Positions 17,846 to 26,494 are shown, numbered from the stretch's first letter. The stretch is 64,000 bases of DNA from Natranaerobius thermophilus JW/NM-WN-LF (GCF_000020005.1 NC_010718.1:2686001-2750000), one strand, 5' to 3'. Notes: generated by a model not told the origin, from the letters alone. Numbers and translations: made by a program.

Positions 17846-18754
17846 TCATTCAATCATATCGTCCTTCTTAGTTAACCTATACATTGAAAATCCTAAATAC
17901 GAAAATAGCACTACTAATTCACTTATAAATAACGCTATCAATAATATTCTAATAGCCGAATCATCATAATATCCTATCGGATATGGTAATAAGAAACTTG
18001 GAATTATTATCCCAACTATGCAAGCGTATATAAGTACTGCCAGTCCACCCCATAATCCAGAAATTTTTCCATAACCCATTAGCATATCTTGTTCTGCATT
18101 CATTAATGCTTCTAGTACTTTAATGTCTTCTTCAAGTTGTTTCACTTTTCGAACATTGGCATTATATTCTTGAGAGGAAAGTATCGGCTTGAAATAACCA
18201 ATGTCAGAAATAGAACTAAGGACGTCAACATTTAAAATGCCCGGTTGTTTTTGGGGTATATGACGTAAAATTATATCATATATTAACTCATACCAGCTTC
18301 TGTCTCTATCTTCATCAATTTTGATTTTATTATCACGAATAAACTCATTAAAATCAGTTGGAAGTACATAATTGTCATCTGTAGACTTAATTTTATCCTT
18401 AATGAATTGAGAGATTTCTAAAATTCTATCTATGGTAGATTCAATCACGTCTCTATTTAAATTAATACTCTGCTCTTCTTCTAAAATGTCCTCCAACGAT
18501 TTTTTGTTGAAAAGTATATCTTCTGCATAATGTTGAACAAAATCATCAATATCCTCTTCTTCCACTACCTGCTTTGCAGATTCAAGCATCTCTTTTTTTA
18601 TATTTAATTCTTTATCAATTTCCCTTATTTTCTTCTGAATTGAATTCTTTTCACCGGATAATGTAATAACCCTGCTTACCAAGAATCCGCCAATAATCGC
18701 AACTAATGCAGCAGTCGAAGTTATTATTGTTGAGATTAGTAAACTTAAATCCAA
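17846..18754 (-). CDS. Coiled-coil membrane protein of unknown function
   Basis: The start is TTG 18754 behind GAGGTGAT; upstream in-frame codons lack a ribosome binding site. One helix (~5-25) is followed by a long coiled coil (residues ~30-60), a central helical domain, a second short coiled coil, then two C-terminal helices (~235-290). The topology puts the coiled coils in the cytoplasm. No catalytic motif is visible. Paired with the gene at 16974. Confidence 0.55.
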   Translation of the reverse strand: MDLSLLISTIITSTAALVAIIGGFLVSRVITLSGEKNSIQKKIREIDKELNIKKEMLESAKQVVEEEDIDDFVQHYAEDILFNKKSLEDILEEEQSINLNRDVIESTIDRILEISQFIKDKIKSTDDNYVLPTDFNEFIRDNKIKIDEDRDRSWYELIYDIILRHIPQKQPGILNVDVLSSISDIGYFKPILSSQEYNANVRKVKQLEEDIKVLEALMNAEQDMLMGYGKISGLWGGLAVLIYACIVGIIIPSFLLPYPIGYYDDSAIRILLIALFISELVVLFSYLGFSMYRLTKKDDMIE

Positions 18755-18859
18755 TGATATCACCTCTGAATACTCACTTACCCGGGCCAATATGATTTTC
18801 CATCGTCACCCATTACTCTCCCACATAACCACCATACCTATAGTAGCTTAACACGATAT

Positions 18860-18897
18860 CATTCAATTTTGCCATATACTAAATTGAATGGTATAAT
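18860..18897 (+). promoter_or_regulatory. Promoter with overlapping perfect 10-bp inverted repeat
   Basis: TTGCCA (18869-18874) and TATAAT (18892-18897) are spaced 17 nt. The -35 box and spacer are covered by the inverted repeat CATTCAATTT (18860-18869) / AAATTGAATG (18881-18890), a likely repressor site. It drives the small transcript with the 42-aa peptide. Confidence 0.65.
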
Positions 18898-18904
18898 GTA
18901 TTTG

Positions 18905-19185
18905 CTCCGCCCCGGCGCATGGCAACATGCGTACTCTTACTAGGGTTGGGCAGCCCGACGGGAGTTGGTACTGTCTTTTTGTAACTTGACGGTACTAGTA
19001 AGAGTTGTTGAGGTGGGGATGCGTATGAATAAATCAATAATTGCTAAGATTTCTATGTTGATTATATTATTGTTTTTTAATAGTACCTTCTCCACCTTCG
19101 ACATGAGGGTAATCACTTCTCACAGTGCTTATTCCTTAGTTGCAAATTACTAACCCAGCCAAATTAAATTCTTTGGTTTTTTTCA
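18905..19185 (+). ncRNA. Predicted ~280-nt structured transcript carrying a small peptide gene
   Basis: Downstream of the promoter come CGCATG/CATGCG (18918-18933), an 11-bp perfect repeat ACTCTTACTAG (18935-18945) / CTAGTAAGAGT (~19004-19014), and two inner hairpins GTTGGG/CCCGAC and GTACTGTC/GACGGTAC. The last can form only if the long stem opens. The ribosome binding site AGGTGG lies next to the long stem. CCAAA/TTTGG followed by seven T near 19161-19183 looks like the terminator. I recognise no known RNA family. Confidence 0.45.
19025..19153 (+). CDS. 42-aa hydrophobic peptide
   Basis: ATG 19025 is 8 nt after AGGTGG. The peptide starts MNKSIIAKISMLIILLFFNS, a basic end followed by a ~14-residue hydrophobic run, then a polar tail ending SLVANY. 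It could be a secreted signal peptide precursor or a membrane-active (type I toxin-like) peptide; there is no cysteine. The long 5' leader with mutually exclusive stems suggests controlled translation. Family not recognised. Confidence 0.45.
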   Translation: MNKSIIAKISMLIILLFFNSTFSTFDMRVITSHSAYSLVANY

Positions 19186-19258
19186 AGCAAATAATTCTTT
19201 TTTATTGGACTTTCATTTACTTCCCAAGCTATAGCATAATTGTACTTCTTTAATAACT

Positions 19259-20251
19259 TTAGTCCCAATAAGGGTATTGTCTAATTAAATACCCATTGTT
19301 ATCCTGTTTATTTTTCTTCAAACTTCCAATTTCTTCATACAATGAATTTTTCATTTTCCCCATCATTTTAACCATTTTATCATTTCTGCCTTTCGGATTT
19401 CCTTCTGACAGATATAGTTGAATAATCCAATCAAGTTTATCCGGTTCACTGTTTTTATATTTATCAATTAGGTAATCAAAAATTTCAGCCTGTAAGTCTA
19501 AAGCATCATATACTAATTCATAATAACTTTTTTCAACGTGAAATGTTTCGAAGTTCTCACCTTGAACAGTCGCAATACCTTCAAATACTTTTGTAAATGC
19601 AAAAACAGAAAACAAAACAGGTTCTAAAAGGAGATTTTGTTTATCATAGATGAAATGTGTACCATTAAAATAATGCTTCATCGTTCCAAAATTACTGTGT
19701 GTAAATTCACATAAATACGAGTAAAAATAATAATAGTAGTTTTCATCTTTACCCTGCTTTACTTTACTAGGTCCTTTCCTCTCTGCGACTAAGTTACTGT
19801 TTTGATCTATTACTTTATTTCTTTTCAGTGAAAAGTAGTCTGTAATCACCCCTATAGGGCTTCTTATGAATTCTTCTATCAGTTCTTCTCTATTTTGATC
19901 GTCATCAATTTTATCTCTAAAATATCTACTAAATAAATGGCCTTCAAAGATACTTCTTACCAGCATCATTATATCTTCATCAAAATGATAATCTTGCTCA
20001 TTCAATAGTGCTCTGATTGCATGTAGTGTTTTTGTACTTTTAGAAAACACGAAGTAATCAAAGTCATTAAACAGTTTAGCACTATATAATAATTCAGAAG
20101 GGATATTGTTATCGGTATAAACAAATGTCATTATATCTAATAATCCATCAGGAACGCTGTATTTTTCACAAAACTTTCGTGATTTATCTAAGTATCTATT
20201 CATAATCTTTCTTAGTTTACCTCTATATTCCAATTCTTGATTTCGATCCAT
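19259..20251 (-). CDS. Hypothetical helical protein, DUF5677-like
   Basis: The 330-aa soluble protein is mostly alpha-helical. The stretch IMMLVRSIFEGHLFSRYF (~residue 95) and the later YLCEFTHSNFG resemble the conserved helices of DUF5677-type proteins, where the motif is ..R.L.E......Y.... with a later H. I cannot assign a reaction. The start ATG 20251 follows AGGGAGAG. It is a single gene in the accessory island. Confidence 0.45.
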   Translation of the reverse strand: MDRNQELEYRGKLRKIMNRYLDKSRKFCEKYSVPDGLLDIMTFVYTDNNIPSELLYSAKLFNDFDYFVFSKSTKTLHAIRALLNEQDYHFDEDIMMLVRSIFEGHLFSRYFRDKIDDDQNREELIEEFIRSPIGVITDYFSLKRNKVIDQNSNLVAERKGPSKVKQGKDENYYYYFYSYLCEFTHSNFGTMKHYFNGTHFIYDKQNLLLEPVLFSVFAFTKVFEGIATVQGENFETFHVEKSYYELVYDALDLQAEIFDYLIDKYKNSEPDKLDWIIQLYLSEGNPKGRNDKMVKMMGKMKNSLYEEIGSLKKNKQDNNGYLIRQYPYWD

Positions 20252-20384
20252 TTATAAACTCTCCCTACATCCCCCAAATTATCACTTATACAAGCAGGAA
20301 ACATTCCTCAATAATAGTGTCTTAACCTATTTGTATAGTTTGAAGCTAGGGGTACAAACTAATAAAAAAGTGGTTGGTGATAAT

Positions 20385-20678
20385 ATGCATCATGTAGTAG
20401 CTGTCTTACAACTATTCAATATATTAGGTAGTTGGTTCTGGAACTTATTGTCCAACTTTCACATAGTGTGTATATTTATTGTTTTTGTTAACTTAATTGA
20501 TCGATTAGAAAATAATTTTTTTAGAGCTTTTGATGCATTGGAGCTTTTCTCAATTTTTTACATTATAATTTGGTACTACTTAAAAAAACGAAGAAATAAG
20601 ACAAAATACGCTACGCCTGATATCAATATTAAAAATAAAAACACAGTCAAAGTAATCAATAATGACAAAGAAAATTAA
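20385..20678 (+). CDS. Small membrane protein, unknown
   Basis: ATG 20385 follows GGTTGGTG. The 97-aa product has two hydrophobic segments (~25-40 and ~57-70), then a basic, Asn/Lys-rich tail (KKRRNKTKYA..IKNKNTVKVINNDKEN). It is one of the few rightward genes in this island. No family recognised. Confidence 0.4.
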   Translation: MHHVVAVLQLFNILGSWFWNLLSNFHIVCIFIVFVNLIDRLENNFFRAFDALELFSIFYIIIWYYLKKRRNKTKYATPDINIKNKNTVKVINNDKEN

Positions 20679-20722
20679 TAGGTATGTTTTAAACCCCCAA
20701 TCCAAATCTTTATTTAGCTCTT

Positions 20723-20875
20723 TTACTCACTTCCCCAAATTTCCAAACCTTTAACAGTTCCGGATTTATTTTTCAACCAAATTATAGCACCATTCATGTT
20801 GCACCAATCAATATGCTCCTTTAAAGGCAAGTAGGAGCTACTCCAAATTTTAGAACCACTACTATAACCTATTGG
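20723..20875 (-). pseudogene. Unassigned C-terminal gene fragment
   Basis: An open stretch without a start reads ..SSGSKIWSSSYLPLKEH, then IDWCNMNGAIIWLKNKSG, ending ..LEIWGSE and TAA. It looks like the last ~48 residues of a protein but I cannot name it. It directly abuts the AbiH remnant. Confidence 0.3.
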
Positions 20876-21257
20876 ATATCTATCCCATCCTTCAACGCCT
20901 TACAAAAAACATGCCCTGGATAATACAATCTTCCCGAACTAAGATCAATGAGTTGACTAACATCGGATCCGGTTGAAATATTCTTCTCATTAATACCCAT
21001 CATAGTTACAAATTTTTTGATCCTGTCTTGATCCCCATCACTGTGCCAGCTGATTTTCCAAAGTATTTCCCTCGAATCTTTATTAGCATCGATTACCTTC
21101 CTAAAGTATGGATGATCCACTGGAGATAAAGAATGGCCAATCACTACTATCTCTTTTAAATCTTTAAGTGAATCAAAAAATGTTTCGTTATCAGCTATGA
21201 TTTCTTTAGTTTTCTTGGCGGAATCAGTAAAATATCCTTCAATCTTTCCGAAAGCTT
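20869..21257 (-). pseudogene. Remnant of an AbiH-type abortive infection gene
   Basis: The frame contains VVIGHSLSPVDHPYFRKV, matching the conserved GHSLxxVDxPYF block near the C-terminus of AbiH proteins, followed by ILWKISWHSDGDQDRIKKF. Upstream it continues ..FGKIEGYFTDSAKKTKEI.. without a start, and the N-terminal two thirds are absent. The stop is at 20869. Fragmentary bases up to about 21480 show only scattered short frames. Confidence 0.6.
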
Positions 21258-21495
21258 GATCTGCGGCATTTCATATTTACATGATTACAATCATAAACTA
21301 TCCATTTTTGCTTTTCAACCCTACATCTGAAACTGCTCAAACACAAAGTCGCTCTGTCGGTTCTACTTCATCAATCCCAGCAAAAACATCAACTACGTCA
21401 AGGAGTTCTCTATGAGATATAGAATATATTAATAAATAATTCATATCTAAAATTAGTATGGAGGGTGTTATTAATAACTCGTGATAAGGAAAAAT

Positions 21496-21810
21496 TTATT
21501 TTTCCATAAGCTGCAATAAATCCTCTATCTCCTCATACCCTTGATCATTAAATACATACTTCCTTACCTCTCCATCGACTGTAGCTGTGATAAGTCCCAT
21601 CACTTGACCTGCATTTTTCTGAAATGTCATGGGAAGCTCTCCAAAGAACTTTGATCCGAATGATGAGTTTATGAAGTCTTGATTGTTAAGGTGGATCGTC
21701 CTTATAAAGTTTAGAATATTAACTTTCACTTGGTCATCAAGACTCATATCTTTGATTTTCATTAACCTCTTTATTTCCACTTCTGAATATTTCACCGGGA
21801 ATTCCCCCAT
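21496..21810 (-). CDS. Hypothetical 104-aa protein, possibly a remnant
   Basis: The frame MGEFPVKYSEVEIKRLMKI... to ..EEIEDLLQLMEK is coherent in composition but has no good ribosome binding site. It lies directly downstream of a pRiA4b ORF-3-like fragment within a decayed stretch. No motif recognised. It may be a surviving end of a larger gene. Confidence 0.35.
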   Translation of the reverse strand: MGEFPVKYSEVEIKRLMKIKDMSLDDQVKVNILNFIRTIHLNNQDFINSSFGSKFFGELPMTFQKNAGQVMGLITATVDGEVRKYVFNDQGYEEIEDLLQLMEK

Positions 21811-21838
21811 TTCTATTTCCGATACTTATCATCAATCA

Positions 21839-21960
21839 CTAGTTATCGCCAAAGTCATAATTATATCTGATTTCCTTGTGCTTCTCCAGATATTCATCTA
21901 TCTTGATACCGGTAGGTTTACGCACTTCTATTTGCAGCCTTTCTTGATACGTTTCATTTT
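21839..21960 (-). pseudogene. Fragment of a pRiA4b ORF-3-like (IS1096 TnpR-like) protein
   Basis: The minus frame ETYQERLQIEVRKPTGIKID ends with IRYNYDFGDN followed by TAG. The YxYDFGD motif is the hallmark of this family, whose members normally continue with W and about 60 more residues. Both ends are missing. Confidence 0.45.
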
Positions 21961-22124
21961 CCCCACCATCTCTAACTCTTTATCATCTTTTCTGTTTTAG
22001 TTCCTTTCAAATAAAGATAGTTGAATTATCCAGCGAAATCGCAAGAATTTTTAGATATTTATATTTCTTCTTATATTAGTCAAAAAGCAATTGCTTTTCA
22101 TTTAAACCCCAGCTTGTCCACTAG

Positions 22125-22572
22125 TTAGCTAACATTTAGCAAGTTCCAATTTTCATAGCTTGGTTGATTGTCGTCATCACTCTTTCTAATGTAATCTATT
22201 ACTGACTCATTAATTTCTAAACCTTTGACATTGCTGTAATTTATTATTATGGTTTGGTTAATGTTTTTTGTATTTGTAGTATATTCGTAGGAAGATGTAT
22301 TACCAAATGTTACCGCATATTCACCGGTGATATATTCAATATCAAATGATTCTTCTTTTTCATAAAGATCGTATTTTTTAAACAAACTATCTAAAAAAGG
22401 ACCGACTTGTTGGAAAGAATTGAAATAACTTTCCATTCTCTTATTTCTATCTTCTATAGATCTAGAATAATCAAATAGCTCTTTTGCAATATCCAAGCAT
22501 TCTGCAATCTTATCTTGATATTTAAAATTTAACTTGTTAAATAATTTAAGATATGATTTTTTTCCTGTATTA
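22125..22572 (-). pseudogene. Disrupted homologue of the unknown gene at 57885-58550
   Basis: The frame reads KSYLKLFNKLNFKYQDKIAE, then RMESYFNSFQQVGPFLDS. It aligns with FRSYFSLFIQLDYTRMQEIQ and RLEEYFESFEQVGPFLKH of the intact protein at 57885. The C-terminal parts also share an ENWN motif. The 5' end is cut off at the RE side of the IS200/IS605 element (about 22580), and no N-terminal part is recognisable beyond 24140. No start codon remains. Confidence 0.65.
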
Positions 22573-22584
22573 TAAAAAGCGTGA

Positions 22585-22760
22585 ACCTCTCATGAGTCAC
22601 GAGTTTCTAGTATCGCTACTAGAATTTCCTGCTTCTCAGACCGGCCTTGTTGCACCGTATTCTCCACAGGCGTTAATTCGGATAGTTCCTACCCTACATT
22701 TATTGTTAGGCTAACTTTCTAAGTCCTTCTTGAAGAATATTTTTACTAGAATTTACGTCC
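22585..22760 (-). ncRNA. Predicted omega-RNA (TnpB guide scaffold) at the tnpB 3' end
   Basis: In this family the guide RNA overlaps the end of tnpB and runs through the right end, with the guide coming from flanking DNA. Here the 3' UTR is about 120 nt and folds into stems including the perfect 8-bp hairpin at 22605-22624, ending near TTCAC at 22583. The guide would read into 22582 and below. Predicted by analogy only. Confidence 0.4.
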
Positions 22761-23830
22761 CTATCATGATGGGTTCCACAGTTATCACAAGCCCATTCTC
22801 TAATTAAAAGATATTTAACTTCTGTGTTTTTTACTCTACAACTAGAACATAGTTGACTTGATGGGAAAAACCTACCTATTTTAATGTAAGTTCTAGAATA
22901 CCAGTTAGCTTTATATTCTAGTTGTCTGACAAATTCTGACCAAGATGCATCTGATATTGATTTGGCTAGTTTAGAATTCTTAGTCATACCACTTACATTT
23001 AAGTCTTCACTGACTATAACTTGGTTTTCGTTTATAATCTGTGAAGACAATTTATGTAAGAAGTCTTTTCTGGCATCTAAAATCTTCTCGTGAAGCCTTG
23101 CAATTTTAATTCTCATCTTGTTTCTATTGTTACTGCCTTTTTGCTTCTTGGATAGTTGTATTTGCAGTTTGGCTAATTTCCGTTCGTATTTGGATAGATT
23201 TTTAGGATTAGATATCTTATTTCCATCGCTATCGATTAGAAAATCACTAATACCCAGGTCAAAACCTATATTCTTGTTCACCCTGGGTAACTCTGCTATC
23301 TCTGTATCAACAAGAATACTTACAAAGTATCTGCCACTGGGGTTTTTAGATATTGTTGCAGACTTTATTTTTCCGTCAAATTCCCTATGTACTTTAGCTT
23401 CTACCCACTTCAGTTTAGGTAATTTGATTCTCTTTTCAGAAAAATTAACTTCTATATTGTTGTTTGTGAAATTGGTTGTATAGCTGAATTTATTAATGTG
23501 CTTACTCTTGAATTTAGGAAATCCAGCCTGTTTATTTCCTTGTTTTACTCGTCTAAAGAAATTTTGAAAAGCAGTATCAAGATTGTAAATAGAATTAGTC
23601 AAGGCGAACTTATCTACTTCTTTAAGCCATACAAGTTCTTTCTTTAGTTCTCTATTTAGATGGTTGTTGCAATCTATTTTAGACAAAGATTCTTGCCTAT
23701 CTTCATACAGTTTTATTTTCTTGGCTAAATAGTAGTTATAGACAAATCTAACACACCCAAAAGCTTTTGCTAATTGTTCTTTCTGTATTTCATTTGGGTA
23801 TAGTCGATACTTATATGCCTTTAACAGGAT
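22706..23830 (-). CDS. tnpB: TnpB, RNA-guided RuvC-type nuclease of IS200/IS605
   Basis: From [13 protein letters not shown] near the N-terminus the protein follows the TnpB plan. It has [12 protein letters not shown] (RuvC Asp), [10 protein letters not shown] (RuvC Glu), a CxxC..CxxC zinc ribbon (CSSC and CDNC), and [12 protein letters not shown] (final Asp). All catalytic residues are present. The length (~374 aa) is normal only if translation starts at an ATC/CTG near 23830-23825 behind GAGGCG; the first in-frame ATG is at 23686 and would remove the conserved N-terminus. TnpB retains its element by guided cutting. Confidence 0.85.
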   Translation of the reverse strand: MLLKAYKYRLYPNEIQKEQLAKAFGCVRFVYNYYLAKKIKLYEDRQESLSKIDCNNHLNRELKKELVWLKEVDKFALTNSIYNLDTAFQNFFRRVKQGNKQAGFPKFKSKHINKFSYTTNFTNNNIEVNFSEKRIKLPKLKWVEAKVHREFDGKIKSATISKNPSGRYFVSILVDTEIAELPRVNKNIGFDLGISDFLIDSDGNKISNPKNLSKYERKLAKLQIQLSKKQKGSNNRNKMRIKIARLHEKILDARKDFLHKLSSQIINENQVIVSEDLNVSGMTKNSKLAKSISDASWSEFVRQLEYKANWYSRTYIKIGRFFPSSQLCSSCRVKNTEVKYLLIREWACDNCGTHHDRDVNSSKNILQEGLRKLA

Positions 23831-23845
23831 AGTTCGCCTCGCTTT

Positions 23846-24004
23846 CTATTTGATTTTTTTACTTTTTATATAATCTGTTATCTGCTCTTGCGTATTTTCT
23901 GGTACTGTAGCTTTTATATATGTTGATAAATTTTGATAATTCGCTTTTCGTTTGTGCTTTGACAGAATGTGAACATGGTTTTTATCATAGTTCCACACAA
24001 ATAA
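23846..24004 (-). pseudogene. Remnant of tnpA (Y1/HUH transposase)
   Basis: A 52-codon frame just upstream of tnpB has NHVHIL, matching the HUH motif, and EQITDYIKSKK near its end, like the catalytic-Tyr helix of IS200/IS605 TnpA. The N-terminal half is missing and the distance from HUH to Tyr (about 35) is too short for an active enzyme (about 60). The element is therefore probably not self-mobile. Confidence 0.5.
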
Positions 24005-24174
24005 CCTTTGTTGGGGCTATATCTATATTATACCACATATCGAACATAAGTTCTATTATTTTTTGGGAGACGAAGTTTTGTTTTATACAGTATATGTCGC
24101 CACTAACTCATGACTGAAGTCACGAGAGTGCGTAGCGACTATTTCAAGTAGTTATTACCAACCTTACCCTTCTA

Positions 24175-24600
24175 TCTGAAACAAGCCCACCCCCCGTATT
24201 TCTTCAACAATATCATTAATTGGTTTTACTCTCAGCTCTTCATGTTCTATGATTTTATTTTTTGGCGATTTTAGTGTCTTGTCTACATCATCCATATTGA
24301 TAACCCACTCATCAACTATCCTCTGGTTAAAACAATCCTTGATATCATCATAAAGTTCTTCCGGATATAATTTGCAAGAAATAGATATTACATCAGTTGT
24401 TATATACGAGTCTTCCTCTGTCTTTAATAAACCTTGGTAAAAATCAATTACTTCTTTTCTCGATACCTATTCATTGATAACAAGGTTTTTTATCAGATAT
24501 TAAATCTCCCATAAACCTTTCTAAATGTTTCCCCGGAAGTTTCAATATATCTATAAATAACGGGAAAAATTCTGTCACTCTAAATTGCGCTAATAATAAA
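24175..24600 (-). pseudogene. Frameshifted remnant of a DUF1186-like gene
   Basis: Two adjacent frames give ..RVTEFFPLFIDILKLPGKHL.. and, after a shift near 24470, ..RKEVIDFYQGLLKTEEDSYI, then YPEELYDDIKDCFNQRIVDE. The latter pattern resembles DUF1186-type proteins. No start is present and the reading frame is broken, so it is inactive. Confidence 0.45.
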
Positions 24601-24647
24601 AAAAATAGATATAAGCGATATAGTATGGTTCTTTCTTAATAGCTATC

Positions 24648-24672
24648 AAAAGCCCCATCTTAAGTGGGGTTT
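24648..24672. terminator. Terminator downstream of the HTH-ImmA/DUF4411 pair
   Basis: CCCCA (24653-24657) pairs with TGGGG (24665-24669) around TCTTAAG. A run of T follows on plus, and CTTTTGAT on minus. Confidence 0.55.
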
Positions 24673-24739
24673 ATACATTTCTTGTTATTTTAAAATTTAA
24701 TTAAGTCATGTTTATTAATAAAACAATGATCTTATTAAC

Positions 24740-25204
24740 TCAAAATGACCAACGTTGATGTCTGATCATTTCTAAAACATTAACACATTCAATATTATAA
24801 AAGTCACATATATTTGGAATTTTTAACTGCTTTGCATTTGGCCCAACTCTTTTTTCACCTGTAATCACATATGCTTCACAATTATAAGCAAGAGCAACAA
24901 CATACGGATCTGCCCAGACACCAGTATAGCTTGTCTCAGGTAAAAATTTTGGATGTCTATTAACTATATCCGAAACTATAATTTGGATATCATAGTCAGA
25001 AGAAATAAACATAGACTTCCTATTTTTTGCCCACTCATATAAATCATCTCCACCTCTATCAAGCTCATGTAATACTTCTTCTGGTGCAAATAAAGTATTA
25101 TTATCAATTAATATATCAATATTTTCCCATAAACTAGCAAATACATCCGGTGGATAATCTCTGCGCCAACAATGAATTAAAGAGCTTGTATCTATACAAT
25201 ACAA
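24740..25204 (-). CDS. DUF4411 PIN-like protein, putative toxin
   Basis: Three PIN-type acidic blocks are visible: CIDTSSLIHCW at the start, WADPYVVALAYN (~100) and YVITGEKR (~115). The pattern YPPDVFASLW is typical of DUF4411. A 154-aa single-domain RNase-like fold is expected. TTG 25204 follows GGGAGGGAAA, about 25 nt after the upstream HTH-ImmA gene, forming a two-gene toxin-antitoxin-like operon. Toxicity is inferred from family context. Confidence 0.75.
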   Translation of the reverse strand: MYCIDTSSLIHCWRRDYPPDVFASLWENIDILIDNNTLFAPEEVLHELDRGGDDLYEWAKNRKSMFISSDYDIQIIVSDIVNRHPKFLPETSYTGVWADPYVVALAYNCEAYVITGEKRVGPNAKQLKIPNICDFYNIECVNVLEMIRHQRWSF

Positions 25205-25228
25205 GAAGTTTCCCTCCCAAACAGGCAG

Positions 25229-26365
25229 TTATTTATATAATTGGGATTCTACTTTCGGTAAATGGTTAATTTTAAAGTTCCCCAAATAATTGGATACATC
25301 TCTAAGGCTTATAATATCATCACGATAAGCAGAAATTATCAGGTCAGTATATAGCTTTCCATTATCTCTAACAACTTTTTTTGCAGGTAGCAAAAAACCT
25401 TGACTTTTAGATTTTTTATAAGTTTCAAGATATTCTTCTCGTTTTTTTTGATAAAAGTTTTTGGTTATTTTATTTAAAATCAATAATCTCCTCAATATTA
25501 CTTCAACACTAACCATATAACGATTGGCTAAATATTCTAACTGAAATGGATCTCTATAATCGGTAATACTGTCTAAATCATTTTTTAATACTTGTTTAGG
25601 AACAAGTATTTCTCCTGCAACCTTATTGCAAAATACTTCAAAATCATTACTATCATTATCATCTAAATCACAAATCCCACTTTGACCAATCACTATGTGA
25701 ACTAATTCATGCATTAAAGTGAAAATTCTCCCACGTGGGGAATCTTTACTATTAATTAAAATAATTGGTAAAAATTGTTCACTTATAGAAAGTCCCCTCA
25801 TTTCAGCTAAATCTAATTCCCCAGTTTGAAATATCAAAATATTTTGCTTTTCAAGTAGATCTATCCAGGAATTCAAAGCAGTGTAATGATCTTTCCAAGA
25901 AAATTGATCATCTATAGAAATACCTAACTGTTCTCTTATTTTCAAAGCTAATTCAGTAGTAGAAATCTTGCTGTCAATTTCAAATTTAAATTCAGGGCAA
26001 GATTTACCTAAATAATGTAAAAGTTCAATATAAGTTTCTCGCCTTTCAAAAGCACGTCTGATTTGTAAAGACATCTGAGGCGTTCTTTCTAAATTTTCAT
26101 CTGGTAATTGTCTATAGTCAGGTAAATCTGGTTTAGTAGCATCAGGAGCATCCTTTAAATAAAAGAATGCAGAAGGTCGCTTGTATAATTTAGCAATTAA
26201 TCTTAATTGCCTTAATGTAGGCATTTTCTGACCAGCTTCCCACTGAATTAATTTTTGAGAATTTATCCCAATCTTTCTTGCAGCTTCATCAATATCATAA
26301 TTCATTTCTTCTCTAGCCCATTTAAGAATTTCTGGATTAATATAAGCTTTATTTTTACTGGCCAT
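25229..26365 (-). CDS. Fused XRE helix-turn-helix and ImmA/IrrE peptidase
   Basis: Residues ~8-62 form an HTH (MNYDIDEAARKIGINSQKLI, then QWEAGQKMPTLRQL). Residues ~190-290 form the peptidase with HELVHIVIG (HExxH, ~218) and FCNKVAGEILVP supplying the later Glu/Asn region. Length (378 aa) suits the COG2856-type antitoxin fusion. It is coupled to the DUF4411 gene downstream. Compared with the operon at 11096-12925, regulator and protease are fused here. Confidence 0.85.
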   Translation of the reverse strand: MASKNKAYINPEILKWAREEMNYDIDEAARKIGINSQKLIQWEAGQKMPTLRQLRLIAKLYKRPSAFFYLKDAPDATKPDLPDYRQLPDENLERTPQMSLQIRRAFERRETYIELLHYLGKSCPEFKFEIDSKISTTELALKIREQLGISIDDQFSWKDHYTALNSWIDLLEKQNILIFQTGELDLAEMRGLSISEQFLPIILINSKDSPRGRIFTLMHELVHIVIGQSGICDLDDNDSNDFEVFCNKVAGEILVPKQVLKNDLDSITDYRDPFQLEYLANRYMVSVEVILRRLLILNKITKNFYQKKREEYLETYKKSKSQGFLLPAKKVVRDNGKLYTDLIISAYRDDIISLRDVSNYLGNFKINHLPKVESQLYK

Positions 26366-26494
26366 AAAATCTCACCTTCTTCCTATAATCATTTAACTTA
26401 GGTATTCCCATTATATCATAGTTTGATTTCATTTGGACGTTTATTAATAACGATTTAGCCCATTCATGCCTCATGTTCTGGATGCTTTTCATCA

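Larger units (their letters stand above)
22580..24140 (-). mobile_element. IS200/IS605-family element with tnpB
   Basis: Both ends carry the hairpins expected of this family. At the left end (minus-strand 5' side) is a nested structure GTCGC..GCGAC (24096-24139) enclosing CTCATGACT/AGTCACGAG. At the right end is TTCTAGTA/TACTAGAA (22605-22624) with a related CTCATGAGTCACGAG at 22588-22602. Inside are an apparently intact tnpB and a short tnpA scrap. The exact boundaries are approximate. It interrupts the gene at 22125-22572. Confidence 0.7.

Noticed and set aside
21262-21480. Short gene next to the AbiH remnant
   Set aside because: Only scattered short frames with stops are present and no start with a binding site.
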